Assembly: GCF_949769225.1 (NCBI RefSeq)
Contig: NZ_CATKPB010000004.1
Direction: 5' to 3' (one strand)
Origin: Peptoniphilus_A genitalis
Lineage (GTDB): Bacteria > Bacillota > Clostridia > Tissierellales > Peptoniphilaceae
Length of the DNA stretch: 64,000 nucleotides
The notes below the pieces were generated by a model. The model worked only from the letters and a program-made list of their open reading frames with translations. It made no database searches and was not told where the DNA came from. Position numbers and translations under genes: made by a program. This document shows positions 34,187 to 42,766 of this stretch, piece after piece. How positions within the stretch are numbered: position 1 is the first letter of the stretch; each line of letters begins with the position of its first letter.

Positions 34187-34858
34187 TTAACTTCTTTGCT
34201 TACTCAACTTTACTGACTTCAAATGATAGTCTGATTCTAATTTTTTAAAAAATTTATCTATATTATAATTTCTGTGGAAATACAAGGTTACTTTAATCAT
34301 TAATTTATCATCTATGTCCTCATCAATTATATCAAATTTCTTAACTTCAACGCCCTCTTTCGAAGCAAAGTTTAGAAGGCTCTCTTCATCATAATTATTA
34401 GTATCAAATAACATTATGTAAGACTTTCTTGTCCTATCATTTATAAAATCACTAACACCCATTAATGATATCAAGGTCACGAGGCAAATTACAGTTGCTA
34501 TTACTGCTCCTTCATAAAATCCAATACCCACTGCAAGTCCAATAGCTGCAGATAGCCATAGGGTTGCAGCTGTTGTAAGACCTGACACCCTGTTCTTGGT
34601 TTGGAGTATAGTGCCTGCACCTAAGAAACCAATCCCACTTACAACTTGAGCTGCAAGACGCGCAGTATCTTGTCCTACATTATTAGATATTTTTCCAAAT
34701 CCATCAATCCCTATAAGCATAATTAAGCAGGCGCCAACACTAACAATAATATGGGTTCTAAAGCCAGCCGCCCTCTTCTTAGTTTCCCTTTCTATGCCAA
34801 TAATAGCTCCTAGAAGGGCCGCTAACAAAATTCTAACTGTCACCAAAAATATATCCAT
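34187..34858 (-). CDS. MgtC/SapB-family membrane protein
   Basis: A 223-residue protein. Five hydrophobic segments fill residues 1-135 with the family blocks GIERE near 22 and GIGFLGAGTI near 95; the soluble C-terminal part (about 145-223) has an ACT-like strand pattern. In pathogens MgtC supports survival in low Mg2+ and regulates the F-type ATPase; the exact role in commensal anaerobes is not settled. Start follows AGGGGGGATAG. Confidence 0.9.
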   Translation of the reverse strand: MDIFLVTVRILLAALLGAIIGIERETKKRAAGFRTHIIVSVGACLIMLIGIDGFGKISNNVGQDTARLAAQVVSGIGFLGAGTILQTKNRVSGLTTAATLWLSAAIGLAVGIGFYEGAVIATVICLVTLISLMGVSDFINDRTRKSYIMLFDTNNYDEESLLNFASKEGVEVKKFDIIDEDIDDKLMIKVTLYFHRNYNIDKFFKKLESDYHLKSVKLSKQRS

Positions 34859-35098
34859 TCTATCCCCCCTTATATAAGACTCAATATATTAAAATAAGTT
34901 TTATAATTTTTATTGAAAATATAATTTTATCATTACGACTTATAAACTTTGCGAAACTTATTAAATATATAATTGCTATGAAGATAAAGTATTAAATCCA
35001 GCTTATAAGAATAATGCATACTTCATATATTTACTTATCACTAAGTATAACAAGTAAACTTTTCTATTTATAGGTCTCGAAGGATAAATTAGCGGCGA

Positions 35099-35320
35099 TT
35101 ATCTTATTATAATCACAGCAATTACAATTAAAACAAAAATGATTCCAATAATAAGCTCTATTAATCCTACCTTCTTAGCATAAGATTCTGTTTTTCTTCC
35201 AGATTTAAAATCCCTTTCAAAGCCATTAATCAAATTGTATTTTTCTTTAAAATATATTAAATAACCGAAAATAATAAAAGCTAGCCCTACTAGGATAAGT
35301 ATTATTTTTAATAAAGTCAT
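35099..35320 (-). CDS. Small two-segment membrane protein (DUF3784-like)
   Basis: A 73-residue protein with hydrophobic segments at about 3-23 and 50-72 and a basic loop between them (EKYNLINGFERDFKSGRK). This fits the DUF3784 family, whose function is unknown. ATG is preceded by AAGGTG. Confidence 0.72.
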   Translation of the reverse strand: MTLLKIILILVGLAFIIFGYLIYFKEKYNLINGFERDFKSGRKTESYAKKVGLIELIIGIIFVLIVIAVIIIR

Positions 35321-35397
35321 AAAACACCTTTCTCAAAACTTATTAGATGGACACGTCTTTTGCAATAATTTTACTACAATGAATTCCACTACTTCTA

Positions 35398-35426
35398 TTG
35401 ACTTTTTTCTTAGACAAAAATACAAT
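35398..35426 (+). promoter_or_regulatory. Promoter of the AbrB-type gene
   Basis: TTGACT (35398-35403), 17-base spacer, TACAAT (35421-35426). Confidence 0.75.
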
Positions 35427-35455
35427 TTAGTTAGAAAGTACGAATTTCTAACTAA
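35427..35455 (+). promoter_or_regulatory. Inverted repeat over the start point and beside the Shine-Dalgarno
   Basis: A perfect 11-bp inverted repeat (TTAGTTAGAAA at 35427-35437, complement at 35445-35455). GGAGG follows immediately. It covers the expected transcription start and is a likely autoregulatory operator for the AbrB-type protein; as RNA it would form a hairpin touching the ribosome-binding site. Confidence 0.7.
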
Positions 35456-35467
35456 GGAGGTTTTGTT

Positions 35468-35725
35468 ATGTTAGTTGAACTAAAAGCTAAATCACAAGTC
35501 ACTATCCCAAAAGACATAGTAAACTCTATGGAATTAAATCAAGGCGACCAATTTGAAGTCACAGAAGACAATGGAAAGATCATACTTGTTCCAGTTGCAA
35601 TCTATCCAGAGCATGTCATAAAAAATTTAAAAGCTGAAGTAAAAGAAATTAAAGAATCTATAAAAAATGGAGATCAACCAATCTTTGATTCAATTGACTC
35701 TCTATTTGAGGAGTTAGATAAGTAA
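35468..35725 (+). CDS. AbrB/MazE/SpoVT-type DNA-binding protein
   Basis: An 85-residue protein with an N-terminal swapped-hairpin domain (KAKSQVTIPKDIVNSM and GDQFEV) and a helical C-terminal tail of about 40 residues. This layout is that of type II antitoxins, in which the tail binds the toxin. No toxin gene lies next to it: the following gene encodes a membrane protein with no nuclease features. It may be a lone antitoxin or a stand-alone regulator. Confidence 0.85.
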   Translation: MLVELKAKSQVTIPKDIVNSMELNQGDQFEVTEDNGKIILVPVAIYPEHVIKNLKAEVKEIKESIKNGDQPIFDSIDSLFEELDK

Positions 35726-35876
35726 TGTACTAGAAAATTACTTATTTGTTTTTTAACACTATATGTAATGGCCTCATTAAATTTCTAGCCCCATAAATAA
35801 TACTCATACATTTAATGTGTATATTGATGGACTTGTAATTTACTGTAATTTAGAATAATGATTCTAGGAGATATCC

Positions 35877-36347
35877 ATGAATAAAATCAAGTTTTCTCAT
35901 ATAAACTGTTATAGGCTTATTAAAATAGGAATTTTTCTATTTTTAATCAGTCCTCTAAACTCGGCTTTGGCTGTGTTTTTTCAGGGACCTGAATATCAAT
36001 GGCCTTTTCGAATTTTGTTAATTCTGCTTTCAATTATAGGCTTAATAGAAGGATTCCTTCTCTTTTGGTACTTGATTTTCTCTACTTTGTTCTACTTTTG
36101 GAAAAAGGATAGAAAAAAAGCAAGAACCCACTTGGTCCACTTTATGGTCCTAGCCTTATTGCCCCTTATTCCTATTTTGATAAGTCTAATCTTAGAATTC
36201 AAGCAAACTTGTTTACACTCTCTCCCTGAAATAAGAACTCTTTTTTATCCAGCTGGAGGAAAAGCTTACACAGAATTTTTGCCTTTTCTTTTGCAAGAAC
36301 TTAAAAAAATCCTCAGCGACCCTTCCTATGTTATTCCTTACGATTAA
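35877..36347 (+). CDS. Membrane protein of unknown function
   Basis: A 156-residue protein with three hydrophobic stretches (about 15-33, 43-70 and 85-105) and a C-terminal soluble tail. No family recognised. The gene starts 151 bp after the AbrB-type gene with AGGAGATATCC before the ATG and ends at a terminator. Confidence 0.6.
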   Translation: MNKIKFSHINCYRLIKIGIFLFLISPLNSALAVFFQGPEYQWPFRILLILLSIIGLIEGFLLFWYLIFSTLFYFWKKDRKKARTHLVHFMVLALLPLIPILISLILEFKQTCLHSLPEIRTLFYPAGGKAYTEFLPFLLQELKKILSDPSYVIPYD

Positions 36348-36372
36348 TCTTTAAAACAAAAAACTAACCATT

Positions 36373-36412
36373 AAGCAAAGGATAAAACTTATAATTTGTC
36401 CTTTGCTTTTTT
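36373..36412 (+). terminator. Terminator of the 156-residue membrane protein gene
   Basis: A 10-bp stem AAGCAAAGGA/TCCTTTGCTT with T6. Confidence 0.88.
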
Positions 36413-36650
36413 CTTAATGATAAGTTGTAAAAGTGAATTGGACACAAATAAATAATAAAAAACTTTAGGGTGTTTTTTAAACCGAAAATCCTTATAAAAA
36501 TAATTATTTGATTTTTCCAAGAAGAGTAATTACTTCTGCGTGGCTTGGGTGGTCAGTATGGATAAATTTCCAAGTTTTTCAAAAGCCTCGTTTGTGGGAA
36601 TATGTTAATCAATAAACATCTTATAATTCATTATATCATTTTAGAGTTAA
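36413..36650. other. Intergenic region with a possible gene remnant
   Basis: On the minus strand, 36504-36578 reads KFIHTDHPSHAEVITLL to a stop, and an overlapping frame just upstream reads IPTNEAFEKLGNLS. Together they look like the end of a frameshifted protein gene. No family could be named, and the stretch is short. Confidence 0.3.
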
Positions 36651-36651
36651 G

Positions 36652-36678
36652 AAAAAACAGCCCATAAAAGAGCTGTTT
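36652..36678 (-). terminator. Terminator of the ABC exporter operon
   Basis: Minus-strand stem AACAGC/GCTGTT with a T6 tail. Confidence 0.8.
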
Positions 36679-36748
36679 AAATCCTCTAATTGAACTAGTT
36701 ATAATACTACTAAGATGAACTGCAAATATAGCTATAAGAAAGAATAAT

Positions 36749-38560
36749 TTACAATTCATTTATATTGTCAGTTATGGACATCTTATTAATTTTTTTAATA
36801 GGTTTATATGTTGAAATGATTACTGAAGTCAATATAAAACCTATCGAAATTATTACCGGCAAAATTGGAAACTGCCAAACAGCATAGGGAAAGTGATTTT
36901 CTATCAGTTTTGTGAAGATAATTTTATTCAGCAAAACACCAACTAATAGCCCTATAAAACAACCAAAGAAACCATAGGTTGCTGATTCTACTTTAATCAT
37001 TCGCTTAATTTGAAGCTTGTCCATACCAACTGCACGCATCATTCCATATTGTTTTATTTTTGATGATACGCTTATGGATATGCTATTGATACTATTTAAT
37101 AGACTTACAAGACCGATAATTGCTATGAAACCATATACAAAAAACATAAATGCCATATAGGTTCCTGTTGTTTTTTGATCTCTACGATCACTTATTGTAT
37201 TCTCATTCCCTATAAGTTTCTGAATTTCATTTATACTTTCTTTCGAAAACTTCTTATTAGTCTGTAACATGACTAAGTTATATCCATCTTCATGTGTTAT
37301 CTGCTTAAAAGTTTCACTTGAAGTTATTATTGTAGTTTTACCTCCAGTTTCACCATCGCTAGTAAATGGATCGTATTTCAATAATCCAGCTATTTCAAAA
37401 TCTTCTCCTTTAATTTTTATTTTATCTCCAATTTTATTATTGCTATCTCTATCCCAAGTAGCTAAAACATAATAGCTATTGCCAAATACCTTCGATAAAT
37501 CACTTTTTCTCTTTAGGGCTTTATCTTTTTTTAGGCTTTTTAAATCAAAATCATCATATGAGATAATATCTATTTTTTCTCTACGGTTAGATTCAGATTC
37601 TAAAATTGCATTTACATCAAAAGCGCTTCTTCTACCATATACATTTTTTACTCCATCTACTTCTTTTAATTTGTTCAACAAATTTGGATCAATATTATTT
37701 GAAATATCCTTACTTGTAATTTCTATATCCGCCCTGGCAGAAGATTGTGGCATGATATAATTTATAAATTGTCCGAAAACTATAAATGTTAGAAACAAGA
37801 TAATACTTAATGCAAAGGATGCTGACATTAGAAATAAATTCTTTTTATTTTCTATAGCATGATTTATTCCTAGTGATTTTTCAATATTAAAGAATCTATT
37901 ATTTACTAATTGTTTATTTCCTATATTAGATTCTGTATTTCCAGAAAGAGCCGCAATTGGAGAAATCTTAGAGGCTTCTTTCGCAGGTTTTTGTGCGGCA
38001 ATTAAAACACTTGCAAGTCCTACCAGAACACCTGCTAGAATACCAGTTGCACTTATTGTAAAAATAGGTATGTTAGAAAATTCTTCCCCAACTATATATC
38101 TTAGTCCACCACAAAGAATCCAAGTTGAAACAACACCTATTAACGTACCAATAGGAATAGCTGTTTTGCACCAATTTAGTGACTCTAACCTTACAAACTT
38201 TTTAATCTGACCTTTGCTCATCCCAAGAGAGCGCATCATCCCAAAAAACTTAGTTCTTTGAGCAACACTATTATTAATACTTCCAGAAATCATTAAAGCA
38301 CCAGCTACAAGTATCAAAATAAATAATAACATAGCTACAGGAATTAAAGTTTGCCCTAAGTTACTTTTTAATACATCATTGAAACTAAAACCAGTATGCT
38401 TTAACTTCAATCTATCAATTTCCATTCGTAAGCCAATTTCAGCCATACTAAAAATTGCTGTTACCAAAAATACTGAAATAGCTATGCACATTATAGTTAA
38501 ATGATTCTGTTTTTTACGAATTTTGGCTGATATTGGAATTAAACTAAGATAACTTTTCAT
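36749..38560 (-). CDS. ABC transporter permease with two FtsX domains
   Basis: A 603-residue permease: one membrane segment near 20-40, a first FtsX domain (about 55-195, starting LFILILVAGALMI), a segment near 245-265, a large outer domain (about 270-435) and a second FtsX domain (about 455-600). This MacB/BceB-like plan serves peptide or lipid handling at the cell surface rather than uptake. The ATG at 38560, eight bases after GGAAG, overlaps the end of the ATPase gene by 17 bp. Together with the ATPase, kinase and regulator genes it forms one minus-strand cluster. Confidence 0.9.
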   Translation of the reverse strand: MKSYLSLIPISAKIRKKQNHLTIMCIAISVFLVTAIFSMAEIGLRMEIDRLKLKHTGFSFNDVLKSNLGQTLIPVAMLLFILILVAGALMISGSINNSVAQRTKFFGMMRSLGMSKGQIKKFVRLESLNWCKTAIPIGTLIGVVSTWILCGGLRYIVGEEFSNIPIFTISATGILAGVLVGLASVLIAAQKPAKEASKISPIAALSGNTESNIGNKQLVNNRFFNIEKSLGINHAIENKKNLFLMSASFALSIILFLTFIVFGQFINYIMPQSSARADIEITSKDISNNIDPNLLNKLKEVDGVKNVYGRRSAFDVNAILESESNRREKIDIISYDDFDLKSLKKDKALKRKSDLSKVFGNSYYVLATWDRDSNNKIGDKIKIKGEDFEIAGLLKYDPFTSDGETGGKTTIITSSETFKQITHEDGYNLVMLQTNKKFSKESINEIQKLIGNENTISDRRDQKTTGTYMAFMFFVYGFIAIIGLVSLLNSINSISISVSSKIKQYGMMRAVGMDKLQIKRMIKVESATYGFFGCFIGLLVGVLLNKIIFTKLIENHFPYAVWQFPILPVIISIGFILTSVIISTYKPIKKINKMSITDNINEL

Positions 38561-39239
38561 TTGTAGCACTTCCCTGATCAACTAGTATTCCATCTGAAAC
38601 TCTTAAAACTCTATCTGCTGCTTGAGCTATCGAACGGCTATGTGTAATCATAATTATAGTTTGCTCATATTTCTGTGAAGATTCTTTTAGTAAACTGATA
38701 ACCTCTGAACTATTTTTAGAATCTAGGTTTCCCGTTGGTTCATCTGCTAGAATTAGAGAAGGCTTTGTTATAAGCGCTCTACCTATAGCAACCCTCTGTT
38801 GCTGACCACCAGAAAGTTCACTTGGCAAGTGATTCTTTCTCTCTTGTAGTCCTAATATATTTAATAGTTCTTCAAGATATTTTCTATCTGGTTTCTTGTA
38901 ATCCAATAAAACTGGAAAGATTATGTTTTGTTCCACAGTCAACTCTGGAATCAAATTAAATCCCTGAAAAACAAAACCTATATTTCTGCGGCGAAATACT
39001 GTAAGCTCGCTATCTTTCATTGAAAACAAATCTTTATTATTAATAATAACCTTACCTTCAGTAGGAGTATCTAGCGCACCTATTATATTCAGTAGGGTAC
39101 TTTTCCCAGAACCTGACTCTCCTACTATAGCTATATATTCTCCTTTATCTACAGAAAATTTAATATCTTTTAAAGCATGCACTGCATTATTGCCTTTTCC
39201 ATATATTTTAGAAACAGATTTAACTTCTAATAAACTCAT
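38544..39239 (-). CDS. ABC transporter ATPase (LolD/MacB/BceA type)
   Basis: A 231-residue ATPase with Walker A GESGSGKST, signature LSGGQQQR, Walker B ILADEPTG and switch histidine ITHS. The LADEPTGNLDS block is typical of the MacB/LolD/Bce subgroup that works with FtsX-type permeases. The ATG at 39239 follows GAGGTG; the longer frame starts 15 codons upstream without such a site. Confidence 0.93.
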   Translation of the reverse strand: MSLLEVKSVSKIYGKGNNAVHALKDIKFSVDKGEYIAIVGESGSGKSTLLNIIGALDTPTEGKVIINNKDLFSMKDSELTVFRRRNIGFVFQGFNLIPELTVEQNIIFPVLLDYKKPDRKYLEELLNILGLQERKNHLPSELSGGQQQRVAIGRALITKPSLILADEPTGNLDSKNSSEVISLLKESSQKYEQTIIMITHSRSIAQAADRVLRVSDGILVDQGSATNEKLS

Positions 39240-39308
39240 AAAACACCTCGATCTTATTCTATTTATTAAAGAATAACACTCCATTCCTACAATTAAATTA
39301 CTAAAATC

Positions 39309-40349
39309 CTACAATTTTGTAGGATTTCTAAAAGTTAATATAAAAGTAGTCCCATAACCTAATTCACTAGAAACTTCAATTGTGCCTCCATGTCCTTCGA
39401 TGATAGACTTTGCTAAGGGTAGTCCTAAGCCTATCCCTTGCGAATCTGTTAAATGTCTACTTCTATAGAAACGCTTGAAAATATGATAAAGATCATCTTC
39501 ATGTATTCCTAAACCATTATCTGTAATTTTTATCTGCATAATAGAAGAGAATTGTTCCCATTCAATTTTAACTATATCTCCGCTTTTGGTATGATCAAAA
39601 GCATTTTTCACAATATTATTTATTGCTTCCAATAGCCAATCTCTATCACAATTAAGATTTATTTTTTCATCTCCAGAAACTTGTAGATGTTTTTTTTCAC
39701 TTTTTGCACGGTATGTAAAGTAGAGTTCTACATCTTTAATCATTGCATACACATTTTCATTCAATTTTTCAAGAACAATCACACCTGCATCAAACTTAGC
39801 TAACTTCAAAAGGTTTTGTATTAATGTATTCATTCGATTAAGCTCATGGTCTGACGCTTCACATAAATCTTTAATTGGATAATCTTTATCAACCTCATTA
39901 AAAATAAGTTCATTATATATGTTTAAAGCTGCTAATGGTGTCTTTAGTTGATGAGATATATCAGATATAGTATCTCTTAGAAATTTCTTCTCTTTCGTTT
40001 CATTCTTAGCTCGGGCATTTAATATTGAAGCCATCTGATTTATGGAATTAAATAACCTGTAAATTGTCCCTTCTTTGTCAGAATCAATCTGAACAGTATG
40101 ATTACCTTCAAGATACATATTGATTTGTGCTTCTGCATTTTCTATAATTTCTTCTTGGCGTTTTAAATAAAGATAAAATATACCTAGTGTCAAAATAGTA
40201 AAAATAAGACTTATAAAAATTAAAGGAACAGAAATAGTTTTAAATTGTCTCCAAATAAATATTTGCACCAATAAAGCATATAAAAAATTAACAATAAATA
40301 TATACTTGAAATATCTTTTATTGTTTTCATCTGAAAATACTGACATCAT
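39309..40349 (-). CDS. Sensor histidine kinase with short sensor region
   Basis: A 346-residue kinase. Two membrane segments (about 14-32 and 38-60) are joined by only a few residues, so there is no outer sensor domain, as in intramembrane-sensing kinases such as BceS that read the state of a partner ABC transporter. Then come a linker, the H-box SDISHQLKTPLAAL near 132, the N-box NIVKNAFDH near 245, and the G-boxes DNGLGI and GIGLGLPLAKS. The response regulator gene starts the transcript 8 bp upstream. Confidence 0.92.
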   Translation of the reverse strand: MMSVFSDENNKRYFKYIFIVNFLYALLVQIFIWRQFKTISVPLIFISLIFTILTLGIFYLYLKRQEEIIENAEAQINMYLEGNHTVQIDSDKEGTIYRLFNSINQMASILNARAKNETKEKKFLRDTISDISHQLKTPLAALNIYNELIFNEVDKDYPIKDLCEASDHELNRMNTLIQNLLKLAKFDAGVIVLEKLNENVYAMIKDVELYFTYRAKSEKKHLQVSGDEKINLNCDRDWLLEAINNIVKNAFDHTKSGDIVKIEWEQFSSIMQIKITDNGLGIHEDDLYHIFKRFYRSRHLTDSQGIGLGLPLAKSIIEGHGGTIEVSSELGYGTTFILTFRNPTKL

Positions 40350-40357
40350 TGTTTACC

Positions 40358-41038
40358 TCAACAAGAAACGTTCCACTTATATCCCAGACCTCTAATAGTT
40401 TGTATCATTTTGGGATGGCTAGGATTGTCTTCAATTTTCACTCTAAGTCTGCGAATATATACAGTTACGGAATTATTGTCTATATAATTATCATTAATAT
40501 CCCATAATTTCTCTAAAATTTGATCTTTAGATAGGACAATATCAGGATTTTTCATGAATAAACAAAGTAGTTTATATTCACCACTCGTTAGGTCTAAAGC
40601 GTGACCATTTTTATAAGCAACACTTTCTGATAAATGAATTTTTATACCATTTGATTCGATATTTTGGTTATTATATTTTTCTGTTCTCCTAAGAAGTGCA
40701 TTTATTCTTGAAATTAAAATACTCAATTTAAATGGCTTAGTTATATAGTCATCTCCACCAATATCCAAACCCATAATTACACTTGTTTCTTCATCAGAAG
40801 CTGTTAGAAAAATAATAGGTACATCGGAATTTTCTCTTACTTTTCTACAAAATTCAAATCCTGATCCATCAGGAAGAGATACATCTAAAATTAATAATTC
40901 GTATTTGTTTTTTGACCATAGATCTAAAGCTTCGCTTATAGTTCTAGCTATATCAGCGTCAAACCCTTGCTTTTCAAAAGAAAATGACAAACCATAAATA
41001 AGACTATGATCATCTTCTAATAGTAATAACCTACTCAT
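40358..41038 (-). CDS. OmpR-family response regulator
   Basis: A 226-residue regulator. The receiver domain (1-120) has the phosphorylated aspartate in LLILDVSLPDGSG near 52 and the conserved lysine in DYITKPF near 102; the C-terminal winged helix includes SVTVYIRRLRVKIED near 195. It is the first gene of the regulator-kinase-ATPase-permease run and most likely controls that ABC system. Confidence 0.93.
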   Translation of the reverse strand: MSRLLLLEDDHSLIYGLSFSFEKQGFDADIARTISEALDLWSKNKYELLILDVSLPDGSGFEFCRKVRENSDVPIIFLTASDEETSVIMGLDIGGDDYITKPFKLSILISRINALLRRTEKYNNQNIESNGIKIHLSESVAYKNGHALDLTSGEYKLLCLFMKNPDIVLSKDQILEKLWDINDNYIDNNSVTVYIRRLRVKIEDNPSHPKMIQTIRGLGYKWNVSC

Positions 41039-41135
41039 ATAAAATCTCCTAAAATACTCGATTTATTTCATTTAATACGTCATAAGTACTCAAATACACC
41101 TATTTTTATTATAACTCTATTACCAATATAAGTAA

Positions 41136-41156
41136 AAATAGATCCTTCACGGATCC
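41136..41156 (-). terminator. Terminator behind the recombinase remnant
   Basis: Stem GATCC/GGATC with a five-base loop and T-rich tail on the minus strand. Confidence 0.65.
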
Positions 41157-41157
41157 G

Positions 41158-41560
41158 CTACTTGTCAATAAGAATCTCAATTCCAGACTTGAATATTACT
41201 TTAAGCATTTCATCATAAACCACTATCTTATCCACTAGTTTCCTTACCAATTCTTCATCATAGCTTTCTATTTCTAATTCTTGATTGTCTAAAAACTCTT
41301 CTAATTCCTTTACCCTGCTTTGTTCATTCTTCTCTTCCGCCACATTTAGAGCAATAGACAATACTTGAAAGGGCGTATTTACTCGAATAAATTCTTCTTT
41401 TCCCTTTACCACTTACCATATTAGCTCGTCTGTACATTTCTTCTCCAACTCACATGAAGATTTCTTTAGGTATAATGGCTTCGTGACTATTTTCTACATA
41501 ATAATGAGGCGCAACGCCATCATTTTTTACTTCTTTCTTTTTGATTTATCATTCAAAAGT
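41158..41560 (-). pseudogene. Remnant of a large serine recombinase
   Basis: The C-terminal end of a large serine recombinase of the type carried by conjugative transposons. An 84-codon piece (41158-41412) holds the coiled coil and the ending ELVRKLVDKIVVYDEMLKV with FKSGIEI. Upstream on the same strand the matching earlier part is readable, though broken: PHYYVENSHEAIIPKEIFM, then an in-frame TGA, then VGEEMYRRANMVSGKGK. A frameshift lies further upstream. The catalytic N-terminal domain is absent. It adjoins the two-component/ABC cluster and marks an old mobile element. Confidence 0.88.
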
Positions 41561-41720
41561 GTCTAACTTATTGTTGCAATTTATAACTCATAGAAGTAAA
41601 TTAGCTATCGATCTATCTTGTGAAATTTATCTTTCACTTTTTCTTTTTCCCCTCTTATTGACAATGAATTTATTAAGTGCTATAACACCATTGTAATATT
41701 GACACAAGGGAGGTTTTAAT

Positions 41721-42596
41721 ATTAAAGATTTAATTATAATTGGAGCTGGACCTGCTGGTGTTTCTGCTGCTCTTTATGCACAATCCAGGGGCCTCGACTT
41801 GACAATATTTGAAAAAGATAAGATTGGTGGTTTAATTGGAAATGTTTCTAAAGTTAGCCACTACACTTCTGTTATAGTTGACGAAGACGGAGAAAGTTTT
41901 AGAAAGAGATTAGAGGATCAAATCAAGGCATATAAGCTTGATTTAAAATACGAAGAGGTCCTTAGCTTGAAAAAAGATGGCGATGTCTTCATCGTCAAGA
42001 CAAATAAAGACACTTACGAAGCTAAAAAAGTTATTGTAGCTTCTGGCTCTAGTCCAAAGGAATTGGATTTAAAGATCGAAAATTATAAGATTTCTCACTG
42101 GGCTAAGGGGTCTGAAGAAAGGGTTAAGGGCAAGCTTGTAATAGTCAACGGTGGTTCTGATGGTGCAGCTAAGGAAGCTATTTATCTTTCCAAGTTCGCA
42201 AAGGAAGTTCACATCGTGCAAAACCAAGATAAGCTCTTATGTATTCACGAGTTCAAAAAGCAAATCGAAGAATCTAATAACATTATCGTCCACACTTCTT
42301 CCTCTTTGGAAGCTGTAACTTGTAAGGATGGTCTTATAAGATCTGCCAAACTTTCTAATGGATGTGAAATTACTGCCAAGGATGGACTTGAAATTTTTGC
42401 TATGATTGGCCAACATCCAAATACAAGTTTTGTTGACTTAGATATTCCAAAGAATGAACTTGGTTTTATTGATTCTGATGTTGAAAGTAAAATTGATAAT
42501 TTATTTTTTGCAGGCGACCTAAGGGTCAAGACAGTTAGACAAGTTGCCACTGCTGTAAACGATGGAGCTCTTGCAGGCATTGGAGCAAGTAGGTAG
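41721..42596 (+). CDS. Thioredoxin-reductase-like flavoprotein without CxxC, apparent ATT start
   Basis: About 291 residues. The FAD loop GAGPAGVSAALYAQ lies at the very N-terminus and a second dinucleotide loop (NGGSDGAAKEA) near 136-146; AGDLRVKTVRQVATA closes the FAD domain. The CATC-type redox pair of thioredoxin reductase is missing: HWAKGSEE stands where it should be. It could be a flavin or ferredoxin-linked NAD(P)H oxidoreductase. No ATG, GTG or TTG lies at the proper place; the frame opens ATT AAA GAT seven bases after AAGGGAGG, where relatives have M-K-D. A TTG at 41799 would delete the FAD loop. Confidence 0.75.
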   Translation: MKDLIIIGAGPAGVSAALYAQSRGLDLTIFEKDKIGGLIGNVSKVSHYTSVIVDEDGESFRKRLEDQIKAYKLDLKYEEVLSLKKDGDVFIVKTNKDTYEAKKVIVASGSSPKELDLKIENYKISHWAKGSEERVKGKLVIVNGGSDGAAKEAIYLSKFAKEVHIVQNQDKLLCIHEFKKQIEESNNIIVHTSSSLEAVTCKDGLIRSAKLSNGCEITAKDGLEIFAMIGQHPNTSFVDLDIPKNELGFIDSDVESKIDNLFFAGDLRVKTVRQVATAVNDGALAGIGASR

Positions 42597-42668
42597 TTTT
42601 AATTTTTGTTTAAACTTAACTGCTTGCATCTCACTAAGGAGCTTAAAAAATTTTATAAGTAGCAAAAG

Positions 42669-42694
42669 AAAGCTCACGCTTGTGGGCTTTTTTG
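42669..42694 (+). terminator. Terminator of the flavoprotein gene
   Basis: Stem AAAGCTCAC/GTGGGCTTT with T6. Confidence 0.85.
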
Positions 42695-42705
42695 TTTTGC
42701 ATAAA

Positions 42706-42734
42706 TTGAAAATAGGACTTATTTGTGTTATATT
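42706..42734 (+). promoter_or_regulatory. Promoter of the decarboxylase subunit genes
   Basis: TTGAAA (42706-42711), 17-base spacer, TATATT (42729-42734). Confidence 0.7.
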
Positions 42735-42766
42735 ACTTTCCATGTTAAAAACAATTAGGAGGTAAA

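Noticed and set aside
34855..34870. Six-G run ahead of the MgtC gene as a second phase-variable tract
   Set aside because: It is short and simply forms part of the ribosome-binding site; length changes here would have little predicted effect.
42562..42765. A 67-codon frame between the flavoprotein and the decarboxylase beta gene
   Set aside because: It overlaps the flavoprotein end, a terminator and the next promoter, and resembles no known protein.
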